From Dallia pectoralis (Eukaryota > Chordata > Actinopteri > Esociformes > Umbridae): a stretch of DNA of 64,000 bases. Positions 1 to 10,862 of this stretch are shown piece after piece. A program made the translations under genes and the position numbers. Each line of letters starts with the position of its first letter. Position 1 is the stretch's first letter. The DNA is taken from positions 17,152,460 to 17,216,459 of the forward strand of contig CM055745.1 of assembly GCA_029465975.1 (NCBI GenBank), given 5' to 3'. The notes beneath the pieces were generated by a model, which was given only the letters and a program-made list of their open reading frames with translations, was not told the origin of the DNA and searched no databases.

Positions 1-672
1 TGTTTACAATACTACTAATAACAATATCAACACCATACTATCATTAATAGTAATCTGCATATCTGTCATCACATGATGGTGTTTACAATACTACTAATAA
101 CAATATCAACACCATAATATCATTAATAGTAATCTGCATATCTGCCATCACATGATGGTGTTTACAATACTACTAATAACAATATCAACACCATAATATC
201 ATTAATAGTAATCTGCATATCTGCCATCACATGATGGTGTATACAATACTACTAATAACAATATCAACACCATAATATCATTAATAGTAATCTGCATATC
301 TGCCATCACATGATGGTGTATACAATACTACTAATAACAATATCAACACCATAATATCATTAATAGTAATCTGCATATCTGCCATCACATGATGGTGTTT
401 ACAATACTACTAATAACAATATCAACACCATAATATCATTAATAGTAATCTGCATATCTGCCATCACATGATGGTGTTTACAATACTACTAATAACAATA
501 TCAACACCATAATATCATTAATAGTAATCTGCATATCTGCCATCACATGATGGTGTATACAATACTACTAATAACAATATCAACACCATAATATCATTAA
601 TAGTAATCTGCATATCTGCCATCACATGATGGTGTATACAATACTACTAATAACAATATCAACACCATAATA
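1..672. repeat. Minisatellite, 79-bp unit
   Basis: About 8.5 copies of a 79-bp AT-rich unit, each carrying the hinge catcacatgatggtgt. Successive hinges fall at 75, 154 and 233, giving the period directly. Copies differ by single bases (gtttac versus gtatac after the hinge; tgtcatc versus tgccatc). The array runs off the left edge and into the assembly gap, so its true length is unknown. It lies on the 3' side of the last visible NLR exon, so probably in an intron of that gene. Confidence 0.95.
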
Positions 673-1172
673 NNNNNNNNNNNNNNNNNNNNNNNNNNNN
701 NNNNNNNNNNNNNNNNNNNNNNNNNNNNNNNNNNNNNNNNNNNNNNNNNNNNNNNNNNNNNNNNNNNNNNNNNNNNNNNNNNNNNNNNNNNNNNNNNNNN
801 NNNNNNNNNNNNNNNNNNNNNNNNNNNNNNNNNNNNNNNNNNNNNNNNNNNNNNNNNNNNNNNNNNNNNNNNNNNNNNNNNNNNNNNNNNNNNNNNNNNN
901 NNNNNNNNNNNNNNNNNNNNNNNNNNNNNNNNNNNNNNNNNNNNNNNNNNNNNNNNNNNNNNNNNNNNNNNNNNNNNNNNNNNNNNNNNNNNNNNNNNNN
1001 NNNNNNNNNNNNNNNNNNNNNNNNNNNNNNNNNNNNNNNNNNNNNNNNNNNNNNNNNNNNNNNNNNNNNNNNNNNNNNNNNNNNNNNNNNNNNNNNNNNN
1101 NNNNNNNNNNNNNNNNNNNNNNNNNNNNNNNNNNNNNNNNNNNNNNNNNNNNNNNNNNNNNNNNNNNNNNNN
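673..1172. other. Assembly gap (500 N)
   Basis: Exactly 500 N, a conventional placeholder length. The 79-bp array enters it from the left and unrelated sequence leaves it on the right, so the array probably collapsed or could not be spanned. Distance across the gap is not meaningful. Confidence 0.99.
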
Positions 1173-1448
1173 GCATTTGGAGTTCAACTCTAAACATATT
1201 ACGCCAGCAGTTGCCTAAAATACAATGGTAAATATTTATGTATTTCCTGCTAGTGTCAGGATTACAATACATAACATTATGAAGAGTGTAAGATCTAAGA
1301 TTGTCCCGTGCACAGGCAAGTCTGTCAGCTGCCCTGTCCGCAACGCTCCTGGCTACGGTACCGTAATGCTGCATGTGGTGTGGCATTGTAGTTTACCAAT
1401 GTCGTACTAAAATAGTTTCACTTAGCGCCGTGAGCGCCTTGTAACACA

Positions 1449-1547
1449 GGTAGGGAAGAGGATGTGATGAGGAGAGCAGGATGAGATGGAATAAAGGTAG
1501 GTAGGGAAGAGGAGGTGATGAGGAGAGCAGGATGAGATGGAATAAAG
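1449..1547. repeat. Two-copy tandem repeat, about 51 bp
   Basis: Two near-identical G/A-rich copies beginning ggtagggaagagga at 1449 and 1500. This is the smallest tandem duplication in the window and shows that the locus forms new duplications. The rest of 1173-1600 holds nothing I recognise. Confidence 0.85.
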
Positions 1548-1629
1548 TAGGAGAAAATAATGTATACCGAACTGTTCAATTCTGAAAAAAATCAAATGTT
1601 GTATCAAAACACTGCAGTGGCAAGCAATA

Positions 1630-1712
1630 AAATCTTTGAGAAAAAAGTAGCTTGCGACATGTTTTGTTTTGTATAAGTAGCTCTCTTGCCAAAAAAGGTT
1701 GGAGACCCCTGA
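1630..1712. mobile_element. hAT-type element end (fragment)
   Basis: The text ending ccaaaaaaggttggagaccc then ctg at about 1690-1711 matches the general form of vertebrate hAT (Charlie/Tip100-like) terminal repeats, which read as a purine-rich stretch followed by ttgg-ga-cccctg. No partner terminus or target-site duplication was found. Family assignment is from memory of the pattern, so confidence is low. I see no gene in 1713-2327. Confidence 0.35.
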
Positions 1713-2327
1713 TATACATGAATGCTTTTGGTCCATCTATAAATAGTTGTGCTTGTCAACTATATGCTGACAGAATTTTTCTTTATGCTTGTGCTCGAAC
1801 AATTAATGCAGCTATGTATGTTATTTGTATGTATTTGTCAATAATGTTGTTATAATCGTCGCGACAATGCTTCTGCTTTCACATACTTCATACCGAGTAT
1901 GTGTGATGACGTGAAATCAAACCGGGTGAAGAACAGAGCACACCTAACATGGTGAAACCTTGACAATGTCAAATAGGGCTCTTAGACCATTGATATTCTG
2001 TGCCCTCATTTCGGATTGAAGTGGGGATCTTTTCTCCACATCTTTGCTCGCCATAGGAAATAACCTTTCTCTGACTGAATTAATTGAAGTGGCATTCTTA
2101 GGGTGGTCCTGTAAGTAAGTTGTCATGTGTTTCCTTCCAGATATGCTGGAATGTCTGACAGGGTTTGGTCTTCACCAGGGATGGTGGCTTGGACCTTCTC
2201 AGAGTAGGTGGAGGTGAAAACACAGCACTGGTTTTTATACCCTTTTCGTTATGTTTTGTAGTTCTATTGTTTTGTTGTCATGTATATTGTTGTGTTTAAA
2301 ATTGTGTTGTTGTTTATTATTACTCAC

Positions 2328-2501
2328 CTCAGAGTCTCCAGTTTACATTGTGGATCTTTTACCAAATCAGTGAGCTGCTTCACCCCTGTATCCTTCAGGT
2401 CATTGTAACTCAGATCCAGCTCTTTCAGATGTGAGGGGTTTGACTTCAGAGCTGAGACCAGAGAAGCACAGCCTTCCTCAGTGATTCCACAACCTGACAG
2501 T
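2328..2501 (-). CDS. NLRC3-like NLR, leucine-rich repeat exon (second visible)
   Basis: A 174-bp exon encoding one ribonuclease-inhibitor-type leucine-rich repeat pair. Its peptide starts LSGCGITEEGCASLVSAL and contains LKELDLSYNDL, the classic LxxLxLxxNxL core. It is bounded by an acceptor ending in cag at 2502-2504 and a donor gtgagt at 2327-2322 (minus strand). The length equals the 9418-9591 exon, and both start one base and end two bases into a codon, as expected for serially duplicated fish NLR repeat exons. LRRs form the sensing and autoinhibitory solenoid of NLR proteins in the cytosol. Further exons probably lie left of position 1. Confidence 0.88.
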
Positions 2502-3029
2502 CTGGAGAGAGATTATCATGATGTCACAAACAGAACAATAGTTCAGAATAACATTAGAATAGTCTTTATACACTCTAAACCCTAATGTATTTCTACTCAA
2601 ATGTTTCTACTACAAGTAATGTAAAGTTATAGAAATACTCCTAATGACTTAAAACATTATTGTTTGTGTATAGATTAGACTTTACTTGTCTTCAGCCTGT
2701 GTTTCCCGGTTTCCTTTCCATCGGTCACAAACCAAGTGAGCCAGGAGCAGGAGCGATTGCGTTTGTGGATATATTAGCACAGTCACAACCAAAGCCAAAT
2801 ACATAAAACTGTCGGCACTTCACTAGTACCCCCGATAAAATTACTAACGGTGGGACAAAGCACAGATTAAAATTGGTTCCTACACAAAGGGAAAAAAATC
2901 TAATTGTGCTTCTCACAAGTACACATGATATTAAACAATATCATGGGCGGAATACGCCCAGAATTCACTCTGCCACTCCTCCACTAACAATATGTGCTAG
3001 AGTAACAGCCGGCAACAGAGCCAGCCTGA
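2502..3029. other. Intron sequence, no gene seen
   Basis: Part of the 6.9-kb NLR intron between the two visible LRR exons. The sequence is AT-rich and I see no coding frame, repeat array or recognisable element end in it. Confidence 0.6.
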
Positions 3030-3550
3030 CACAGGTGTACCAGCGGCGGACGACTGGTTCCGGCCAGCGCCAAAAAACTGCCACGGACCGAAGGGCGCAG
3101 TGATGCTACAATCTACGCCCCAGGGGCCTATGCCCCATCATATCATTGTCTGGTCTCATCATTACTCACACCTGGTGTCCATTCCCTCATTAGTAGAGTA
3201 TATAGGTTCCCTGTGTTTGGTCATGTCTCATCATTACACACACCTGGTGTCCATTCCCTCATTAGTTGAGTATATGGGTTCCCTGTGGTTGGTCAAGTCC
3301 TTGTGTGGAATTGTTATATGTTACATGTCCAATTTGTGAGCTGTTGATTCAATATTTACCTACCTTTGTAAAGACAGTTATTCTACACGCTGCGACGCAC
3401 CATTTGTTAATTTAGTTAATTGTACCTAAGTGTACATATTTATGTGAGTTGTGCGTTGGTGAGAGACTTTCATTAAAATACACCAACCACTAGCTGAACC
3501 TGTGCCTGACTCCATCCTTCCCCCTACATATCTCACCTGGGATACGTGAC
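3030..3550 (+). mobile_element. Possible LTR or other retroelement remnant
   Basis: The stretch has an imperfect internal duplication built on the phrase cacctggtgtccattccc (3170 and 3243). It ends in a run resembling fish LTR ends: ttaaaatacaccaac near 3475, then ctgtgcctgactccatcc near 3503. No primer-binding site, coding sequence or flanking duplication was seen, so the LTR reading is a guess from composition. Confidence 0.3.
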
Positions 3551-3688
3551 AATATTACTGTGTTTTAGTCTTATGAAGTTTTACTCATGAGAGCAAACCA
3601 GGCTAATAAATTGTAAAATGCTTGTCAAACATTGTACGCTTGACAGATTTTGTTTTAATCTTTGGTAATTCGTATTTATTTTGCCTGC

Positions 3689-6068
3689 CATTTACACAAT
3701 ACATCCTGTGGTACTCTTGTTACTTCTTGCCCTACACACTGCTAGCCTATTTATTATATTTACATAATACATCCTGTGGTACTCTTGTTACTTCTTGCCT
3801 TACACACTGCTAGTTTATTTATTATATTTACACAATACATCCTGTGGTACTCTTGTTACTTCTTGTCCTACACACTGCTAGCCTATTTATTATATTTACA
3901 CAATACATCCTGTGGTACTCTTGTTACTTCTTGCCCTACACACTGCTAGTCTATTTATTATATTTACACAATACATCCTGTGGTACTCTTGTTACTTCTT
4001 GCCCTACACACTGCTAGTCTATTTATTATATTTACACAATACATCCTGTGGTACTCTTGTTACTTCTTGCCCTACACACTGCTAGTCTATTTATTATATT
4101 TACACAATACATCCTGTGGTACTCTTGTTACTTCTTGTCCTACACACTGCTAGCCTATTTATTATATTTACACAATACATCCTGTGGTACTCTTGTTACT
4201 TCTTGCCCTACACACTGCTAGTCTATCTATTATATTTACACAATACATCCTGTGGTACTCTTGTTACTTCTTGCCCTACACACTGCTAGTCTATTTATTA
4301 TATTTACATAATACATCATGTGGTACTCATGTTACTTCTTGCCCTACACACTGCTAGTCTATTTATTATATTTACATAATACATCCTGTGGTACTCTTGT
4401 TACTTCTTGTCCTACACACTGCTAGCCTATTTATTATATTTACACAATACATCCTGTGGTACTCTTGTTACTTCTTGCCCTACACACTGCTAGCCTATTT
4501 ATTATATTTACACAATACATCCTGTGGTACTCTTGTTACCTCTTGCCCTACACACTGCTAGTCTATTTATTATATTTACACAATACATCCTGTGGTAATA
4601 TTGTTACTTCTTGCCCTACACACTACTAGTCAATTTATTATATTTACACAATACATCCTGTGGTACTCTTGTTACTTCTTCCCCTACACACTGCTAGTCT
4701 ATTTATTATATTTACACAATACATCCTGTGGTACTCTTGTTACCTCTTGCCCTACACACTGCTAGTTTATTTATTATATTTACACAATACATCCTGTGGT
4801 ACTCTTGTTACCTCTTGCCCTACACACTGCTAGTTTATTTATTATATTTACACAATACATCCTGTGGTACTCTTGTTACCTCTTGCCCTACACACTGCTA
4901 GTCTATTTATTATATTTACACAATACATCCTGTGGTACTCTTGTTAATTCTTGCCCTACACACTGCTAGTCTATTTATTATATTTACACAATACATCCTG
5001 TGGTACTCTTGTTACCTCTTGCCCTACACACTGCTAGTCTATTTATTATATTTACACAATACATCCTGTGGTAATATTGTTACTTCTTGCCCTACACACT
5101 ACTAGTCAATTTATTATATTTACACAATACATCCTGTGGTACTCTTGTTACTTCTTCCCCTACACACTGCTAGTCTATTTATTATATTTACACAATACAT
5201 CCTGTGGTACTCTTGTTACTTCTTCCCCTACACACTGCTAGTCTATTTATTATATTTACACAATACATCCTGTGGTACTCTTGTTACCTCTTGCCCTACA
5301 CACTGCTAGTTTATTTATTATATTTACACAATACATCCTGTGGTACTCTTGTTACCTCTTGCCCTACACACTGCTAGTTTATTTATTATATTTACACAAT
5401 ACATCCTGTGGTACTCTTGTTACCTCTTGCCCTACACACTGCTAGTCTATTTATTATATTTACACAATACATCCTGTGGTACTCTTGTTAATTCTTGCCC
5501 TACACACTGCTAGTCTATTTATTATATTTACACAATACATCCTGTGGTACTCTTGTTACTTCTTGCCCTACACACTGCTAGCCTATTTATTATATTTACA
5601 CAATACATCCTGTGGTACTCTTGTTACTTCTTGCCCTACACACTGCTAGTCTATTTATTATATTTACACAATACATCCTGTGGTACTCTTGTTACCTCTT
5701 GCCCTACACACTGCTAGTCTATTTATTATATTTACACAATACTTCCTGTGGTACTCTTGTTACTTCTTGTCCTACACACTGCTAGTCTATTTATTATATT
5801 TACACAATACATCCTGTGGTACTCTTGTTACTTCTTGCCCTACACACTGCTAGTCTATTTATTATATTTACACAATACATCCTGTGGTACTCTTGTTACT
5901 TCTTGCCCTACACACTGCTAGTCTATTTATTATATTTACACAATACATCCTGTGGTACTCTTGTTACTTCTTGCCCTACACACTGCTAGCCTATTTATTA
6001 TATTTACATAATACATCCTGTGGTACTCTTGCTACCTCTTGCCTTACACACTGCTAACCTATTTACTC
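3689..6068. repeat. Minisatellite, 68-bp unit with higher-order repeat
   Basis: About 35 copies of a 68-bp unit containing aatacatcctgtggtactct. The period is read from successive tttacacaat/tttacataat starts at 3691 and 3759. Unit variants recur in the same order: the variant with gtaatattg occurs near 4595 and 5071, seven units apart, each followed by cttcccc-type, tacctc-type and ttaattc-type units. That is a higher-order repeat of seven units, with one extra unit in the second block. Diverged single copies of the unit exist at 16284-16470. Confidence 0.95.
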
Positions 6069-6875
6069 TATTTGCCTTTTTCACAATTCTTACTCTTTGA
6101 AGTATCCATTTAACACTTGTCCAATGACATTAAAGTTTAATCTAATAAGCATGAGAAGGTATTTTCATTCCTCTGTTAGGGACATTTTCATCAGTGTCAG
6201 AAAACTCCTCATAAGAAAGTGTGAGGGGAGGAACCTGGCACAGGCAATATCTCATGTTAGATGGTTTTTGAAATAAAAAATAAAAAACACCACGAACGGC
6301 AACATCTAAAGTGTAACTTAATTGAAATGAAATTGTGCTTAAAGAGCGACTAACTACATATAACAAAACAGCTACACGAACACAACCACTCAACGACATG
6401 AAGGACTGTCATTCAAAAGTGATCCACAAACAGGAAACAGAAGTCCCTAATTTATACACATATTGATTGGCTAATGGGAACCAGGTGTGATTGATAATGA
6501 CCAGACAATTGGAAATGGGTCCAGAGAATGAGTTCATGACATTGGGAAACACGTGGTGAAGAAGACAAAAGTTCTCATCTTACTGTGACAATAGTAGTAC
6601 AACATTTGCAAGATACACGTTTTTGTTAATAAAAACACTGATACATATCGTAAAATCAATATTGTTTTTTAGCCAATTAGTTTTTCGCAGAGTTTTTCTC
6701 TTCACTATCAACGATGCCGGTTGGAACCCCTTGGTGACATTTCACTTTTTTCAACTTTAGTGAATATATAATGGGAGTTCAAAATTGCTGTGTGTCTATC
6801 TTTAAAGGTATGTTAGAGAATGTACAGTTGTATAAGTGTACAATGTAAAAAGTTTTAAGCAATGTTTTTAACTAG
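6069..6875. other. Intron sequence between two arrays, no gene seen
   Basis: This is AT-rich intronic sequence. The segment at 6400-6600 contains aaccaggtgtgattgat and tgggaacca phrases like those in fish LTRs, but no ends could be fixed. A minus-strand reading frame at 6142-6399 has no recognisable domain and I do not call it a gene. Confidence 0.5.
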
Positions 6876-9258
6876 TTAGGTTATATAGATTCAAGTTGGT
6901 GTGAGGGTATGGGTTAGGTTATATAGATTCAGGTTGGTGTGAGGGTATGGGTTAGGTTATATAGATTCAGGTTGGTGCGAGGGTACGGGTTAGGTTATAT
7001 AGATTCAGGTTGGTGTGAGGGTATGGGTTAGGTTATATAGATTCAGGTTGGTGTGAGGTATATTATAGATTCAGGTTGGTGTGAGGGTATGGGTTAGGTT
7101 ATATAGATTCAGGTTGGTGTGAGGGTATGGGTTAGGTTATATAGATTCAGGTTGGTGTGAGGGTATGGGTTAGGTTATATAGATTCAGGTTGGTGTGAGG
7201 GTATGGGTTAGGTTATATAGATTCAGGTTGGTGTGAGGGTATGGGTTATGGGTTAGGTTATATAGATTCAGGTTGGTGTGAGGGTATGGGTTAGGTTATA
7301 TAGATTCAGGTTGGTGTGAGGTGGGTTAGGTTATATAGATTCAGGTTGGTGTGAGGGTATGGGTTAGGTTATATAGATTCAGGTTGGTGTGAGGGTATGG
7401 GTTAGGTTATATAGATTCAGGTTGGTGTGAGGGTATGGGTTAGGTTATATAGATTCAGGTTGGTGTGAGGGTATGGGTTAGGTTATATAGATTCAGGTTG
7501 GTGTGAGGGTATGGGTTAGGTTATATAGATTCAGGTTGGTGTGAGGGTATGGGTTAGGTTATATAGATTCAGGTTGGTGTGAGGGTATGGGTTAGGTTAT
7601 ATAGATTCAGGTTGGTGTGAGGGTATGGGTTAGGTTATATAGATTCAGGTTGGTGTGAGGGTATGGGTTAGGTTATATAGATTCAGGTTGGTGTGAGGGT
7701 ATGGGTTAGTTTATATAGATTCAGGTTGGTGTGAGGGTATGGGTTAGGTTATATAGATTCAAGTTGGTGTGAGGGTATGGGTTAGGTTATATAGATTCAG
7801 GTTGGTGTGAGGGTATGGGTTAGGTTATATAGATTCAGGTTGGTGTGAGGGTATGGGTTAGGTTATATAGATTCAGGTTGGTGTGAGGGTATGGGTTAGG
7901 TTATATAGATTCAGGTTGGTGTGAGGGTATGGGTTAGGTTATATAGATTCAGGTTGGTGTGAGGGTATGGGTTAGGTTATACAGATTCAGGTTGGTGTGA
8001 GGGTATGGGTTAGGTTATATAGATTCAGGTTGGTGTGAGGGTATGGGTTAGGTTATATAGATTCAGGTTGGTGTGAGGGTATGGGTTAGGTTATATAGAT
8101 TCAGGTTGGTGTGAGGGTATGGGTTAGGTTATATAGATTCAGGTTGGTGTGAGGGTATGGGTTAGTTTATATAGATTCAGGTTGGTGTGAGGGTATGGGT
8201 TAGGTTATATAGATTCAAGTTGGTGTGAGGGTATGGGTTAGGTTATATAGATTCAGGTTGGTGTGAGGGTATGGGTTAGGTTATATAGATTCAGGTTGGT
8301 GTGAGGGTATGGGTTAGGTTATATAGATTCAGGTTGGTGTGAGGGTACAGGTTAGGTTATATAGATTCAAGTTGGTGTGAGGGTATGGGTTAGGTTATAC
8401 AGATTCAGGTTGGTGTGAGGGTATGGGTTAGGTTATATAGATTCAGGTTGGTGTGAGGGTATGGGTTAGGTTATATAGATTCAGGTTGGTGCGAGGGTAT
8501 GGGTTAGGTTATATAGATTTAGGTTGGTGTGAGGGTATGGGTTAGGTTATATAGATTCAGGTTGGTGTGAGGGTATGGGTTAGGTTATATAGATTCAGGT
8601 TGGTGTGAGGGTATGGGTTAGGTTATATAGATTCAGGTTGGTGTGAGGGTATGGGTTAGGTTATATAGATTCAGGTTGGTGCGAGGGTATGGGTTAGGTT
8701 ATATAGATTTAGGTTGGTGTGAGGGTATGGGTTAGGTTATATAGATCCAGGTTGGTGTGAGGGTATGGGTTAGGTTATATAGATTCAGGTTGGTGTGAGG
8801 GTACGGGTTAGGTTATATAGATTCAGGTTGGTGTGAGGGTATGGGTTAGGTTATATAGATTCAGGTTGGTGTGAGGGTATGGGTTAGTTTATATAGATTC
8901 AGGTTGGTGTGAGGGTATGGGTTAGGTTATATAGATTCAGGTTGGTGTGAGGGTATGGGTTAGGTTATATAGATTCAGGTTGGTGTGAGGGTATGGGTTA
9001 GGTTATATAGAATCAGGTTGGTGTGAGGGTATAGGTTAGGTTATATAGATTCAGGTTGGTGTGAGGGTATGGGTTAGGTTATATAGATTCAGGTTGGTGT
9101 GAGGGTATGGGTTAGGTTATATAGATTCAGGTTGGTGTGAGGGTATGGGTTAGGTTATATAGATTCAGGTTGGTGTGAGGGTATGGGTTAGGTTATATAG
9201 ATTCAGGTTGGTGTGAGGTTATGGGTTAGGTTATATAGATTCAGGTTATGGGTAGGGT
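6876..9258. repeat. Minisatellite, 38-bp unit
   Basis: About 62 copies of a 38-bp unit made of gggttaggttatatagattc followed by aggttggtgtgagggtat. Rare variants recur at fixed spacing: gttagtttatat followed one unit later by gattcaagttgg occurs near 7706 and again near 8163, about twelve units apart. Later duplications therefore copied blocks of units. It sits in the NLR intron between LRR exons. The array ends with a truncated unit at about 9258. Confidence 0.95.
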
Positions 9259-9417
9259 ATAACAAGCAAGGATACCTTAATTTCTGTTTTTTTGTATCAA
9301 TATCAAAACCAGCATATTGTTGATGAAAATTGCCCTGGATTAGAAAATTCATCAAAATTAAAAAAATGGAATTTGAACAATTGATGAAATAAAAAACATT
9401 CCAGATTGTGAACTCAC

Positions 9418-9591
9418 ACAAGTGTTTGCATGTTGAAGAGCCAGCTAGTTGGTCCAGAACAGAGTAGCTTCATTCCTTTGTCATACAGAAGATTGGAGCT
9501 GAGGTCCAGTTCTCTCAGGGGGCAGTTTGGTGTCTGTAGACATAAGGCCAGAGTCTCACAGGATCTATCCATCAGGTTACAGCCATCCAGT
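9418..9591 (-). CDS. NLRC3-like NLR, leucine-rich repeat exon (first visible)
   Basis: A 174-bp exon on the minus strand with peptide LDGCNLMDRSCETLAL followed by CPLRELDLSSNLLYD, a ribonuclease-inhibitor-type LRR. The acceptor is ctctcaccag at 9592-9601 and the donor gtgag is at 9417-9413. It joins the NACHT exon in phase: two bases from that exon plus its first base make a leucine codon. It follows NACHT by a 1.27-kb intron containing LTR-like sequence and a small 47-bp array. The final residues diverge from the second LRR exon, so LRR exons in this gene are not freshly duplicated copies. Confidence 0.88.
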
Positions 9592-9819
9592 CTGGTGAGA
9601 GAAGATTATATATTAGATGTAGCTGCCAGCAGAGACAGTTGCATAATAAGTTCCATTAAATAATAGTTTTAATTTAATAAGTAACCATGTTGAAATATAT
9701 CATAATATATTTATATTTATTTGCATTTCTTTTACTTTGAAATATATGTACAAGCTGACTTGTTTAGGTAGGCTTGCATAGCAGAACACTATACACTAAT
9801 AATTGATGTTACACCAACA

Positions 9820-10250
9820 CCGTAGCATGTGAGAATGTCATGTAGCGCATGCTGAGCTAACTGCGGCTAGTTAAGTTGGTAATGTCATTACGTTTGTAAG
9901 TTCACAGAGAGACACACGGAAGAGAAGTTTCCTGTGTTACCTGTCTGTTTTCACTCCTCTGGAGTTAACGCGGCCAATGAGGTACATAGTGAGGTGCATA
10001 GTTATATTAATGTGTAATTATCAATGTAAAGCATAACTGTGTGACGGTTTATTAACAGTCAATCTAGCGTTGTGTTTCTCATTTATTAATGTGCTATTCT
10101 CTGTGAGAATATTATTATTTATGTAACGTATGTGATTTTATGTTTTATTTAGTTCTCACGGCATGTTTTTATGGCATCGAGGATGACATGTTTTCAAGAA
10201 TAAATGCCCGTAAACAAGAACGCCTTGTGTCCGTGTGTAATGGTCGGCAA
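9820..10250 (+). mobile_element. Possible LTR-like sequence
   Basis: A region with phrases typical of fish retrotransposon LTRs: a GC-richer middle near 9950 and an end near 10199 with gaataaatgcccg and gccttgtgtccgtgtgtaat. No internal coding region or duplicated partner is present, so at most it is a solo LTR. Boundaries are approximate. Confidence 0.3.
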
Positions 10251-10269
10251 TCTGGCCCTCTCTATGTTT

Positions 10270-10800
10270 GGGCTGGTACTCCCCTCTGCCAGTGGAGAGA
10301 GGGAGATAATTAAGGACATCCATTTCACCTGTGTTTTGCCCGCACCTGTTCTTGGTTATCTGGTTAGTAAGTGTATTTAGTTCTGTGGTTTCCAGTCAGT
10401 CAGTGTCGGGGTTTCACAGGTACGTTTGTTTGTTGCTACTGTTGTCCTTATTACATTGTTTCACAGGTACGTTTGTTTGTTGCTACTGTTGTCCTTATTA
10501 CATTGTTTCACAGGTACGTTTGTTTGTTGCTACTGTTGTCCTTATTACATTGTTTCACAGGTACGTTTGTTTGTTGCTACTGTTGTCCTTATTACTTGTT
10601 TGTGTTTTAGTTCATGGGGTTTTGGTTTTGTGTTCTAGATGTTTTTGTTTCTGTTTCACAGTTCTCAGTTCCAGAGTCTGTCTTGCCTGTTTATGGGAAA
10701 TAAACGTACTCTCTATAAAGAATCTCTGCGCCTGTGTCTGCTACCGGTCATCTGCCAAGGCAGGTCATTACACAGTGTCTGTTAACTGGAGGAAGCTACA
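10270..10800 (+). mobile_element. Possible solo LTR containing a 47-bp array
   Basis: This stretch has the layout of a fish LTR: agataattaaggacatcc near 10302, a gggaaataaacg signal near 10694, and then ctgcgcctgtgtctgctacc near 10727. It is interrupted by four tandem 47-bp copies. I found no duplicated target site. It lies in the intron between NACHT and the first LRR exon. Confidence 0.35.
10411..10598. repeat. Tandem repeat, 47-bp unit, four copies
   Basis: Four copies beginning gtttcacaggtacg at 10411, 10458, 10505 and 10552, almost without differences, so a young duplication. The unit lies inside LTR-like sequence. Confidence 0.93.
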
Positions 10801-10862
10801 TTAGATGTACAAAGCATTTTGAATAATGATACTGTCTACATCAAAACATGACCAGAACTTAC

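Noticed and set aside
1..672. Regularly spaced repeats that might be a CRISPR array
   Set aside because: There are no unique spacers; whole units are repeated head to tail, and the genome is vertebrate. The same applies to all other arrays here.
622..1386. Frames running through the N gaps (also 44533-45297)
   Set aside because: They exist only because N was read as open sequence.
1225..1410. Plus-strand 61-codon frame after the gap
   Set aside because: It has no recognisable similarity, and an antisense frame runs through the same bases and the N run.
1944..2126. Minus-strand frame of 60 codons (DHPKNATSINSVRERLFP) as an NLR exon
   Set aside because: No LRR or B30.2 pattern and no convincing splice sites at its borders. 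It may be transposon remnant; not supported well enough to list.
6142..6399. Minus-strand frame starting MSLSGCVRV
   Set aside because: The start resembles the MSLSGE opening of fish NLR proteins only for five residues. The rest does not match, and no donor follows.
6876..9258. Telomeric origin of the gggttaggtta-containing array
   Set aside because: The hexamer occurs once per 38 bp as part of a longer unit and is ttaggt, not ttaggg, so it is not telomeric repeat.
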